From Strix aluco (Eukaryota; Chordata; Aves; Strigiformes; Strigidae), in the NCBI RefSeq assembly GCF_031877795.1, contig NC_133935.1, positions 49,313,330-49,377,329 on the forward strand: a DNA stretch of 64,000 nt, in the 5' to 3' direction. Positions 1-9,480 of the stretch are shown piece by piece. How positions within the stretch are numbered: the stretch's first letter is position 1; each line of letters begins with the position of its first letter. The notes under the pieces were generated by a model that saw only the letters and a program-made list of their open reading frames with translations, made no database searches and was not told the origin of the DNA. The position numbers and the translations under genes were made by a program.

Positions 1-1462
1 CAGCAATCAAGTTATTGCTTAACCAGTTTTAATTTCCTAAACTAAAACAAAGATGAACATTGCATAGTGCTACTACACCAAGCAGATTACATCCGTAATT
101 TTTGTGCAGTACTGCACCTGTTGTGAGATGTGTGCCATCTGTCTATGCTGCTATTCCCAGGGAGTTTTAGCATGCAGCTTTTGGGCCTGTGGTTGCTTGT
201 GAAATTTGGTTCTTGTCTCTGCAAAATGGCAGTTCCCTGTTTGCAATGGTAGTAGTAGGTCCTCTTTCAAGCTGCAGACAAAAAATGTTTGATGTCATTA
301 GTGGTCATTTGCTGAGATAGGAGGTGCTGCTGGGGAAGGGGTCAGCTTCTTGCAAGGAGCACCTGAAGAGCCACCCAGGGCTGTGCTGGAGAGCTCAAAT
401 CATATCTTTAGGGGGACAGTTTATTTCTCATCTGTTTCTGATGAGCTACAGACTTCTTCCACTGCAGTCTGTGTGAATTGAGCCCTCTTCCTGATCCTCT
501 CTCTTTTCTTTTTCCCTATGGGGTCCTTCTTTCTTTCTCTTGTAGGCTCCTAACTACCCTGCATTCACATACTACAGCCTAAAATTACTCTGATTTCTTC
601 ATAAGACTCTTCACAGTAAGCTCTTTTCCCATTATATCCATCAAAGCAGAGTTAGTTCCTATACAAAAACCTTTTCCCCAGCTAACTCTCAATACAGTTG
701 TTTCAGGGGTGTGAATGCATTTGGAGACCATCCTGTCTGTCTTCTTCAACCGTGCTTTTTTTCATCCATGTTTTTCTGTTTTCTTATTCTACACACATAA
801 GTGCAAATGAATGGGCAGGTGGGGAACTTAAATTATTGCCAAGCAGAAATTACTGTCTTGAGTACTAAATACTCCACTCTGAGGATAGTAGACAACCATA
901 GAGGAATTTAATATGATGCATCATTGCATCCATGCTGGAACCTCATTTTCCCTGAGTCTATTTTAAATCCAGAGGTGAAGAATGAGAAAGCAGCAGAAAT
1001 GCACTTTAGACCATGGAAAGAATGCAAATAGTGTTTTACAAAAGGACAGCAGTAGGGAGAATGTTCAGATCTCTAAGTGACTCTGAAAAATGCCATGGCA
1101 ATCTCAGTGGTTACTTTAAAAGAATACCAGAAATGAGTTGACTGTTATACTGACCCTTTAACCACATGATATGATTTTTTTTTCAGATAACGTGTAAGAA
1201 TATGCTTGAGCCACAATGCATACTCCTCAATCAGTATCATAATTTCCCCCTTTTCCCCAACCGTGTGAAAAGAAACTTCAGAACCTGACACGTAAATGTT
1301 ACCCATTGACGAACCACTGAAAATTTTTCCAGGACCATGCTTTAAGAAAGATGCTTTCGAGGGATTCCCTTGATCAGCCAAAAACGAAGCATTCTTATCT
1401 AACACTATCTTGTCTAAATATATGCAGCCTGTGATGACGAAATAAAAAATTTCAAGACCAGG
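1..1462. other. IFNG upstream flank, no gene
   Basis: No coding region or recognisable transposon is visible. The 350 bases before the TATA box contain sequences resembling immune-promoter sites: a pyrimidine block ttccccc-ttttcccc at about 1244-1258 that could bind NF-kB or NFAT factors on the minus strand, an NFAT-like attttttcc-type core near 1323-1330, and a CRE/AP-1-like tgatgacga at about 1432-1440, 25 bases upstream of the TATA box. These are short motif matches made by eye and are only suggestive. A 116-codon minus-strand open frame at 1145-1495 overlaps this region but shows no family resemblance. Confidence 0.5.
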
Positions 1463-1470
1463 TATAAATA
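1463..1470 (+). promoter_or_regulatory. IFNG: IFNG TATA box (TATAAATA)
   Basis: A canonical TATAAATA in the context ggTATAAATAcca lies 145 bases upstream of the IFNG start codon. As I recall it, the mammalian IFNG promoter has the same ggtataaatacca core. Spacing predicts transcription start at about 1493-1496. From there to the start codon there is no other ATG, so the IFNG AUG is the first one in the mRNA. Confidence 0.85.
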
Positions 1471-1506
1471 CCACTGACAGGCAGATGAAGTTCATTCGTC
1501 TACTTT

Positions 1507-1535
1507 CTTCTAATAGAAGATTTAACTATTAGAAG
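1507..1535 (+). promoter_or_regulatory. IFNG: Perfect 10-bp hairpin in IFNG 5' UTR
   Basis: The arms cttctaatag (1507-1516) and ctattagaag (1526-1535) are exact reverse complements around a 9-nt loop (aagatttaa). The hairpin lies some 12 nt after the predicted cap site and about 80 nt before the AUG. Human IFNG mRNA has a 5' UTR pseudoknot that activates PKR and limits its own translation, and from memory the human 5' UTR also has the word ctattagaag. A related translational control here is inference. Confidence 0.6.
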
Positions 1536-1614
1536 TTGAAGCTCACTGCTTTTAGAACTGACATCTCCCAGAACTTATCTATCTGAGCATTTTAACTGAA
1601 CCATTGCCAAGAAA

Positions 1615-1737
1615 ATGACTTGCCAGACCTACAGCTTGTTTGTTCTGTCTGTCATCATGATTTATTTTGGACGTTTTGGAAATAGCTTAATTCTTGCTCA
1701 ACTTCAAAATGATATAGACCAACTGAAAGCTGACTTT
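1615..1737 (+). CDS. IFNG: IFNG coding exon 1
   Basis: This exon encodes residues 1-41: signal peptide and helix A start (LAQLQNDIDQLKADF). It ends after ttt at the donor GTAAGT (1738), phase 0. The exon-2 asparagine follows directly, so the first glycosylation sequon begins at the junction. Confidence 0.95.
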
Positions 1738-4700
1738 GTAAGTATGGTCTTCTACTGCACTTCTCTTCTCCTTCTGCCTGTGCTTTAGATACAGTCCAGA
1801 CTTGAGCACTACTTGACATACTTGATGTGTACCAATAGAGGGTAACCATGGAACAAATTTTTTGGTTATACCATTTTTTAAACAAGAATATGGACAATTT
1901 CTTTGGTTTTGCTAACATGATCCAGTTTTTCAGTAGTCATAGTTAATGTAGTAGTTTGCATTTATTTCAGGGGCACTCTTCCTTTCACAAGAGCTTCTTC
2001 TAGCTCCATTCAGCTTTTGATTACATGGAAAGTCTCATAACAAGGAATCTTAACACAGTTTATGATGAATGAATGAATTTTATTCAATTCTATTCAGATG
2101 TAATTTACTGACACTTCTTTTTCTTTTAGGTTAGTAATGTTAATGGGGGATTTAGTATTAGTTAGCAATATAAACAAAATGGAGAAGAACTTTTGCTTTA
2201 GGAAATGCATCTGATACTTAGTAGTAGCGGTGTGTTGCCCAAAGGTGGTTCCTACTGCTTATTCTTTTGCATCCTCCAGCCATTCTGTTTCCGTATCTGT
2301 GACTATGATCTGGCATGGGAATGTTATCCAGCATGATACTACTTCTTTTCAGACAGAATATTGATAACTTGATAACTGTAATGTTAATTTACCTATTTTC
2401 ATTTAGAAGGCATTAAAGTAGTTCACAGTTGACTTCAGTTGGGATTAGATAACAGATCTACAATAGAGTCACTTCTAATTAACAGCTTTTACTCTCAGTA
2501 ATATTTTTTTCCTTAAATGCATGAAGGCAACTGCAAGAGTCTGCTTCTATTTTCAGCTCTGATTTTGTCAGAATTTTGTGTATATGAAAGTTGAAATTTA
2601 GTAGTCAAAGAACCACCTTGAAGTATCACACAAAGAAACCTAGTGGGATACTTCAGCATTTGCAGATTGATAGGAAACTGGCTGTAAAATTGGCATTATA
2701 TAAATTTGCCATTAGCATAGATCAGAGAGATTCTCACTAGAATATATGTAACTCTGTTGGAGAGATCCTGAGCCATGAGATGCTTCTTGCACTGATATTA
2801 AAACTCTGGTCCACAGCAGGTGCTCCCTGCCTTTCTGAAGAACAGCAAAACAAGGTTTGGCAATGTGCTCAGCATGGGGAGCCAATCAGCCTACAAGGTT
2901 TCTGTCAGCCTGCAAGTTTTCCCTTTGCACTCACTGTATTTAAATTACTGAGCAGACAAAAAAGGAAATAGTGACTGTTGTATACAAAAAAAAAAAAAGA
3001 CACACACAGAAGAGGAAATGATTCAGTTTACCTTTCCTTGGTAGGAGAATTGTATTGCTCTTTGTTTCCTAGAATCTGCCACAGTGTGTGGCTAACATCT
3101 GAAGGTTAAACTCTGCCCCTGTGAGCCTCTCAGTAGCCCAGTAGCCTTGTATGTCTCCATGCCTGATTGTGGGCTACTGGGCTATTCTCCAGTTCTACAA
3201 ACTGTAGTTTTATAGTAAAGTTAATTTGTTCTTATTCTATATGAGATTTTACTAAGACTGGATAAATTCAAGGCCACAGACTATGTATTGGTGGACTTTG
3301 ACTTACCAAAATACATGCCAAGATCAGATATGACAGTTTTCTAGCCAGGTACTAGGCTTATGAACTTTAATTTTCAGCTGTCAATACCAAAACTTGCAAG
3401 AAGCTTTTAGTAAAATACATGGTGCTAAATGTCTCTATTCAGATGAGTTACAGCAGGAGAAGACATTGAAAAGCAGACTAATGACATTTCTGGTACTAGG
3501 CAGTCATCCAATGCGATTTGTTGCTTAGAGAAGTGAAAGCATTGTAATAGTTACAGGCCAGCGGTGCAAAAATCACAACTCTCTGGTTTTTACTGCTCAT
3601 TTGAATAGAGAATGGAAATTTGCCTTGTGATAAGTATTATTTTATGACAGATATGTTCTTTGTTGCAGAACTCAAGTCATTCAGACGTAGCTGATGGCGG
3701 ACCTATTTTTACAGACAAACTGATAAATTGGACAGAGGTGAGTCAGAACCAGATATGACAAAGCATCTCAGGTGCTTTGCAGGGCACTTTCAGTACAAAG
3801 CAGTTCCCAGGGCCAGTGTTACCAGCTGGGGTAGAATTAAAATGAGCAGAGGCCTCTTTGGTAGCTTGCAAATGAGAAGAGAATTCTCATAAAAATGCTT
3901 CCCATAAGGATCAAGGTGCTTTATACTTTACCATGAACTGATCCTGAGGTACAGCCAAGCCCAGGAGATGAGTTGCAGCATCTTCTTTATGACTCTGTTT
4001 CCAGCGACAGTGAGAATTCCTGTGTACTGCATTTTAGCTTCATTCATTTTCCTGCTGATGGGCACTCACAGACCTTTCTTTCTGACCATATTTTTCAACA
4101 GAGAAATGAAAAAAGGATCATCCTGAGCCAGATTGTTTCCATGTACTTGGAAATGCTCGAAAAGACTGACACGTCAAAGGCGCATGTCAGGCACATATCT
4201 GAGGAGCTCTATACTCTGAAAAGAAGCCTTCCTGATGGCTTAAAGAAGATGAATGACCTCATGGACCTGACAAAGCTTCAGGTAAGATGACTCTTCTGCC
4301 TCCAAGGCTCATGACACTATATATTCCAGTTGAGATCTGAGTATGACTCAAGCCAATAATGTTTTAGTAACCCATCTGGTAACTCCTGTCTGGCTCAGTT
4401 CGCAGTGGAAAACCTAAGGTTTCCAGCTGCAGATCTGCAGTGTGGCACGTCAGTGTGGGGGCCGCCCTCTCTGAGTCTTGCCAGAGTCTAGCACAGAGGT
4501 GTCGGCAGTGCTGCCATGTCATCTGCCCACCAGACCTGCCACTGACACAGCTGTTTGTGGTTTAGAAATTGGGTGGAAAAGTTGTGCCTGGCTACGGCAT
4601 GTCTCCATGGGCTTTGGAGGCACTTGGCTTATTGAACGAGTGACAATGGCATGAACCACCTACCTCTTCAGAGGTCCACAGCCAATACCTCGGTGGAGTT

Positions 4701-5114
4701 AGCTGCTTGTGGATAACTCATATATCATCACAATAACTCTGCTTCACAGAAGTAGCTCCGTTTCACGGAATATGGCTGGTCTGTGGCACATTGCAAAGTA
4801 ACATAGAAAGTGGAAAACAAAAACCTGTGACAAAGTGGCTCTTTGTTGCAGGAATTAGGTAGTAGAGTAATTGGAAACTGCAGATGTCCATCTGGTTTAC
4901 CCTGTTATCAGTGTAGCCTGTAGGATGTGATCAGCAAATTATAGCTCTTAGCATAACCTTCATTCTGTTTATTTCTTACTTGTAACAGATGAGTGACTTG
5001 AAAATTCAACGCAAAGCTGTGAATGAGCTGTTCAGTGTGTTACAAAAACTGGTGGAGACTTCAACTTCTCTCAAAAGGAAAAGAAGCCAGTCGCAGAGGA
5101 GGTGCAAATGCTAA
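1615..5114 (+). CDS. IFNG: Interferon gamma, 4 exons, 165 aa
   Basis: Secreted type II interferon, made mainly by T and NK cells; the homodimer binds IFNGR1/IFNGR2 and signals through JAK1/2-STAT1 to activate macrophages. The CDS is join(1615..1737, 3669..3737, 4102..4281, 4989..5114). All three introns have GT-AG ends and are phase 0, and the 41+23+60+41 codons match the conserved IFNG exon plan. Residues 1-24 or so are a hydrophobic signal peptide (MTCQTYSLFVLSV...). Helical core motifs include LQNDIDQLKADF, IILSQIVSMYLEML and HISEELYTL. N-glycosylation sequons are N42-S-S and N61-W-T. The tail from 153, KRKRSQSQRRCKC, is the basic receptor/nuclear-import region and has the avian two-cysteine end. 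The length fits avian IFN-gamma (about 164 aa). The start is the first AUG, with A at -3. No disabling mutation is seen, so the gene appears functional. Confidence 0.97.
1738..3668 (+). other. IFNG: IFNG intron 1 (1,931 bp)
   Basis: The intron begins GTAAGT and ends ttgttgcAG. It contains a 13-A run followed by a short CA repeat (2986-3008) and a 13-bp GC-rich inverted repeat (3134-3146 with 3172-3184). A 63-codon open frame at 2780-2971 has no family resemblance and looks like chance. No transposon was recognised. Confidence 0.85.
3134..3184 (+). repeat. 13-bp inverted repeat in IFNG intron 1
   Basis: Arm tagcccagtagcc (3134-3146) is the exact reverse complement of ggctactgggcta (3172-3184), separated by 25 nt. 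Transcribed, it could form a stable stem-loop, extended by flanking G-U and A-U pairs. Function is unknown. Confidence 0.75.
3669..3737 (+). CDS. IFNG: IFNG coding exon 2
   Basis: This 69-nt exon encodes residues 42-64 (NSSHSDVADGGP...NWTE) and carries both glycosylation sequons. The acceptor is ttgttgcag and the donor GTGAGT. Intron 2 (3738-4101, 364 bp) follows, phase 0. Confidence 0.95.
4102..4281 (+). CDS. IFNG: IFNG coding exon 3
   Basis: This 180-nt exon encodes residues 65-124, the main helical core: RNEKRIILSQIVSMYLEM at its start and MDLTKLQ at its end. The acceptor is tttttcaacag; the donor is GTAAGA. Open frame also runs upstream of the acceptor from 3973, but conservation of the RNEKRIIL start fixes the exon boundary. 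Intron 3 is 4282-4988 (707 bp). Confidence 0.95.
4989..5114 (+). CDS. IFNG: IFNG coding exon 4 and stop
   Basis: This exon encodes residues 125-165 (MSDLKIQRKAVNELF...QRRCKC) and ends in TAA at 5112-5114. The acceptor is cttgtaacag. It holds the last helix and the polybasic tail. Confidence 0.95.
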   Translation: MSDLKIQRKAVNELFSVLQKLVETSTSLKRKRSQSQRRCKC

Positions 5115-5202
5115 TGACATCATATGACCTTTTGTACTGAGTTACTGTGCAAATTTTATGATGCACATTTTTTAATTTCAATCTTTTTATTGAGTTTTAT
5201 AC

Positions 5203-5242
5203 ATTTATTTATTAATATTTAAGTATTTTAAATAATTATTTA
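5203..5242 (+). promoter_or_regulatory. IFNG: AU-rich element in IFNG 3' UTR
   Basis: Four ATTTA pentamers (5203, 5207, 5217, 5238) cluster 90 nt after the stop, with a TTATTTATT nonamer at 5205-5213. This is a class II-type AU-rich element, the kind bound by TTP/ZFP36-family proteins to speed cytokine mRNA decay. Two more overlapping ATTTA words lie near 5817-5825. Confidence 0.85.
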
Positions 5243-5638
5243 TAAAGAAACACCAATCAAAGTATTTATACCTCCTAGTACTGTATAAGAAATGACTTTG
5301 TCTTAAAAACCTGTCTATCTGTTATATGTTTGTTGACCTGAAAATACAGAATGAGGCAATGTTTACCCAGTTTCCATATGGAAATCCTGAAATGACATGA
5401 TACGGTACCCAGCTTTCCATCTGGTGCTATACTGAGAGAAGGATGTTTTAGGATTAGTCTCATCATTCATCTATTTGGCATGGAGATGCAAGCACCAATA
5501 TGGGGAAGTTTCTGTACTCAGGAAAACATATTCATATTGGCTTGCTTCTAAGCATATATAAATCCAGATAGCAAATAGACATGCTTAAAGATAAGCAACT
5601 GATGAAGCACTTTTCTGAACTAGGGGATTGATGATTAA

Positions 5639-5708
5639 TTGCTGGTAATTATCGTTGTGCACTGAAGTTACCAGGAGAACAGGCTATTTAGTTGCAAGTT
5701 ACCAGCAA
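5639..5708 (+). promoter_or_regulatory. IFNG: Possible alternative stems in IFNG 3' UTR
   Basis: Arm ttgctggtaa (5639-5648) is the exact reverse complement of ttaccagcaa (5699-5708). The middle also holds a second copy of ttaccag (5668-5674), so the first arm could pair with either downstream copy but not both. Any regulatory role is inference. Confidence 0.35.
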
Positions 5709-5933
5709 CTCCAGGAAATGTGACTAACCTATTGCACTGACTTAACTTCAACTCACTGATTTTAAGAAGTTCTGTATTTTTTTGTACTGAATCATTTAAA
5801 TGTGTCTGATATAACTTTATTTATTTGGAGGTAGTAATATGGAAGATTTTATCTCAAGGACTATATTTTTTTACAGGAATATTATTTAAAACTTTAGATT
5901 TCTCAATGGAAACTTTTCAAAATTTGGATATTA

Positions 5934-5951
5934 AATAAAAAAAATAATAAA
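5934..5951 (+). terminator. IFNG: IFNG polyadenylation signals
   Basis: Two AATAAA hexamers (5934-5939 and 5946-5951) are followed by the GT-rich stretch gtgtgttggtgt (5952-5963), a typical downstream element. Cleavage should fall around 5950-5975, giving a 3' UTR of about 840-860 nt. An isolated AATAAA further on, near 6292, could be an alternative. Confidence 0.75.
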
Positions 5952-5975
5952 GTGTGTTGGTGTATTTATTCACCA

Positions 5976-7023
5976 GAAACTCTGTAAAGTAAAATGTTAA
6001 TCATGTTCTATGTTGTTACAAAAGATGGTCCTGCCCAGATATAGAAAACCGTATTTTATTTCTTCCTGCCTGTCCAAAATTTGGGAACGGATAATCATAG
6101 AATCATAGAATACCAGGTTGGAAAGGATCTCAAGTATCATCTGGTGAACCTTTACAATGTTTTTGAAGAAATGTGGCAGCAGGGTCTAAAATTCCCAAGC
6201 TCTTCAAGTTCTGCTTGCATCTGGATGAAGAAATATAATTTTGCTTATAAAAAGTCGTTGATAATTTGAAATTTGTTGTTACTCCGCTTTAAAATAAAAG
6301 ACACTTTCAAATTTCTCTGCAAGTCAAAGTTATGGAGCCTAGATTGAGGTCAGCCCATCTGCTGGGCTTCTGTGAGTGCTGCAAGCTAGAGGCCTGGTGC
6401 TGCTTGGGCTTTGGCCAGTCTCAGAGGCTTGGGTTTGGGCTTGGGCTTGGGGAGGAGACTTGGTGGGGCTTCCAAATTCTCAGGTCCTCAGGGGTTTACT
6501 GAGCAAATTATCTGGGGACAGACTGGTTGGACTGACTGGGAATGGGGCAGATTTTCCTTGAGATTCCTGACAACATGGGACCTTCATCTCACCCCTGAAT
6601 TTTGGCTGAATCAGCAAATTCCAGAAATAGCACCCCACCAAGACCAAAGTTTAGTTGTAATAAGCCCAATGAGTTTAGTTGCAATTGTTGCAGCCCTTCC
6701 TACTTCCATGGGCTCAGCTGTCTCCTCTGGTGTAAGATATTCATATCCTCATTATACAGTCATAAAAAAGTAACTCAGTAATCCTGGAGACTTGAACTGA
6801 TTTTGAAGGAAACAGCTGTTCTTGTTTGTACTCATCACAGACATGCATATGCATGTGAGATGCAAGTGAAATAACACTGTGGGATTTCTCCCATTCCAGG
6901 ATTAGGCATGAGAAACCTCAGTACGCATTTAACATAGGCAATGTGTCCTTCTGTGCACATGCTCTTTCATGAGGTATTACTTAAAAGAGACTAGCTGTTT
7001 TCCAGGGAAGCAAAGCCAACTGT
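5976..7023. other. Intergenic DNA after IFNG
   Basis: Apart from a short CR1 3' fragment (6093-6165), no gene is seen. Two overlapping open frames near 6376-6773 are GC-rich and low complexity and resemble no family I know. A 16-bp perfect palindrome, acatgcatatgcatgt, lies at 6841-6856. Confidence 0.5.
6093..6165 (-). mobile_element. CR1-like LINE 3' end fragment
   Basis: The sequence atcatagaatcatagaat followed by ggttggaaaggatctcaag and catctgg is the reverse-complement 3' end of an avian CR1 element, with the tandem attctatg tail. Only about 70 bp is recognisable, so the insert is strongly 5'-truncated. Confidence 0.7.
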
Positions 7024-7559
7024 AGAAAGAAAAGAAAAGAAAAGAAAAGAAAAGAAAAGAAAAGAAAAGAAAAGAAAAGAAAAGAAAAGAAAAGAAAAGA
7101 AAAGAAAAGAAAAGAAAAGAAAAGAAAAGAAAAGAAAAGAAAAGAAAAGAAAAGAAAAGAAAAGAAAAGAAAAGAAAAGAAAAGAAAAGAAAAGAAAAGA
7201 AGAAAAGAAAAGAAAAGAAAAGAAAAGAAAAGAAAAGAAAAGAAAAGAAAAGAAAAGAAAAGAAAAGAAAAGAAAAGAAAAGAAAAGAAAAGAAAAGAAA
7301 AGAAAAGAAAAGAAAAGAAAAGAAAAGAAAAGAAAGAAAAGGGAGGAGAGGAGAGGAGAGGAGAGGAGAGGAGAGGAGAGGAGAGGAGAGGAGAGGAGAG
7401 GAGAGGAGAGGAGAGGAGAGGAGAGGAGAGGAGAGGAGAGGAGAGGAGAGGAGAGGAGAGGAGAGGAGAGGAGAGGAGAGGAGAGGAGAGGAGAGGAGAG
7501 GAGAGGAGAGGAGAGGAGAGGAGAGGAGAGGAGAGGAGAGGAGAGGAGAGGAGGAAAAA
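7024..7559. repeat. Polypurine double pentanucleotide array
   Basis: There are 536 consecutive purines on the + strand. Positions 7024-7340 are (AAAAG)n, about 62 units with one phase slip near 7200 and a transition block at 7331-7340. Positions 7344-7552 are (GGAGA)n, about 42 near-perfect units. The two units differ by two A-to-G transitions when aligned. The minus-strand 207-codon frame over the tract reads LLSSP and FLFFS repeats; it is a by-product of the 5-nt period and not a gene. Exact lengths may be unreliable in assembled sequence. Confidence 0.97.
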
Positions 7560-8789
7560 TGAAAAACCTTAAAGTTTCATTAGCCATTGGCAGTGAGACA
7601 GTGAGTCTCCCCACTACTTCTGATTAAATTAATACTCAATTTTCTGAATTTAAAGCCAGGACTGGTTAGGAGCTAATTTATTACACTATAAATTGAAAAG
7701 TCTACAGTTCTTCCACACCTTGCTAAAGGGGTCCATGGAAAAACAGTTAAGGCCATTGCTATACATCCAGCAGGAATAACATCTACTCATCCATCCTGTC
7801 TTAGTTGCATGTACCTAAGCCTGTGCCATTTTCTGTGCTGTGCCGTCCTGTGCATTCCTGCTGTTACCCTGTTAAAGGTTTTGGGGAGATGTTATTGCTC
7901 AGTCACATAATTTCCCAGGTTCTTCTCATCCTAGTGCTAACAGAGGCAGAGAAGTAGGGAGGGAATGAGCAGCTGGGATACGGAGTAGCAGCTGGCACTT
8001 CTGGAAAAATGTGTTTGTATACTCTGATTTCAGTAGTTTGGTGGTTTGGGTTTCTTTTTTTGTTTGTGTTTTTGGTTAGTTTTTTTTTTTTTTAATTTCA
8101 AAGTATCCTTATTTTGAACTGGAAATTTTTAAAGCATCTTTAAACCTTTCATGTTAAATCTGACACCAGACATTGCAGAGATTCACCAGTGCTGCCATAG
8201 TTACCTAACCATTCAAAGGAATCCAAATAATTTGTTTCTCATATTGGCCTCCCCCTGAGTTTTCTCTACCCAGTGTAAATCTGTGACACCCATTTCTACA
8301 GGGTGCTTAAGATAAACTGCTGAACTAATCATTCCTCACTATTTTCTGTTAATGTGATAATAGTGTTCAAGAAGAACATCTTAAAAATCAGCCTCCATAA
8401 GACCACAATTTTTCCCCTCAGTTGTATACCATACAAATGAGGTAAATCACTTTTAACATGAAAACCTCTTATCTCTTCTCTCACATTCATGGGAGTCCTG
8501 GATCTCCTCTTCTATGTCATTCCTCATTACATCCAAGTGAAGAAGGCATTTCCAGCTAAGCTAAATTAAATTGTGAATCGAATTTTAATGGCTACCCTGA
8601 ATATTTCCAAAGAGAAACATAGCAGAAGAGTTGGAGATTTTTACTGAAGGTCAGCGCAATTTTTTCCAGCTACACAACCTGAGAAAAAGAGTTAATAGAT
8701 GCGCATGCACGGGAGTGAAAAGATATTATCTAGTATCTAGTAGTTAAAATTAGAAAGGGGAAAAATCAAAAGAAAAGACAACATTGTCT
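7560..8789. other. Intergenic, no gene seen
   Basis: AT-rich unique-looking DNA. A T-rich stretch at about 8050-8095 includes a run of 14 or so T. No coding or transposon signature was recognised. Confidence 0.5.
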
Positions 8790-9480
8790 CAGAAAGTTGC
8801 TGCGGTTTATGCATCACATCGGTTCTGTCCTTACTCTCAGTTCCTGCATATTATCAGCACTGATTTTAATCTGCCATTTTATTGCCTTGTCACTCAGTAT
8901 TTTGAAGTCCTTTAATATTTCTTTGCAACCTGACCTCCTCTCTGGTATCCTGAAAAACTTAGTACATCAGCAAACTTAATTATTTCACAGCTCACACCAT
9001 TTCCCAAATTTCTGATGGCTACACTAAATGGCACAGGCCCAAACCAAGCAAGCCCTCTCATGACTGAACACACTTAACTGCAAAAACCATTCACTGATTC
9101 CTATCCCTTGTTTCTTATCTTTTAACCAGTTGCATATTTATGTGAGGACTTCCTTATAATGTAATATCTGAATTTCTTTGGTAGTAGCTTTACGGTGAGA
9201 CTCAGCTGAGATTCTTTCAAAGATTCAAGGACATGATGCTATTTTGGCTCCCTCTTGTCTGTATATTCACTGGCTCTTCAGTAACCTCTAGTATAACCAA
9301 GAAGTGTGGTATATCCTGTCCCAAATGGCATATTTACTGTTCTCTTGTGCACCAATTTATCCATACCTGTCTCGGTATTGGGTGGTAGGGATGTCAGCTT
9401 TACTGGTCTGTAGTTTTCTGGGATTCCCCTGAGGTCTTTTAGAAAATTAATAGTCAATAAGAACACTTTATGCATCCTTG
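8790..9480 (-). mobile_element. Ancient CR1-like LINE relic (RT region)
   Basis: Read on the minus strand, 9278-9475 includes PENYRPVKLTSLPPNT, the degenerate form of the LINE reverse-transcriptase motif [13 protein letters not shown]. Further along, about 9085-9130 reads NWLKDKKQGIGIS, which fits the NWL..R.Q.V.. segment of the same domain. Their order and spacing agree with an old CR1/L3-type insertion in minus orientation with many indels and stops. It is far more decayed than the other CR1 copies here. Exact ends are uncertain. Confidence 0.65.

Noticed and set aside
1145..1495. 116-codon minus-strand frame across the IFNG promoter
   Set aside because: AT-rich, no family resemblance, and it overlaps the TATA region; probably chance. 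An antisense RNA here cannot be excluded from sequence.
2780..2971. 63-codon frame within IFNG intron 1
   Set aside because: No conservation signal visible and it is not part of the known IFNG exon plan.
3973..4101. Open frame continuing upstream of IFNG exon 3
   Set aside because: The acceptor at 4099-4101 and the conserved RNEKRIIL start place the exon at 4102; upstream codons are intronic read-through.
6841..6856. 16-bp palindrome acatgcatatgcatgt
   Set aside because: Simple alternating purine-pyrimidine word, short enough to occur by chance in 64 kb.
6991..7614. 207-codon minus-strand frame of LLSSP and FLFFS repeats
   Set aside because: A pentanucleotide array reads as a 5-codon repeat in any open frame; this is the polypurine microsatellite and not a protein gene.
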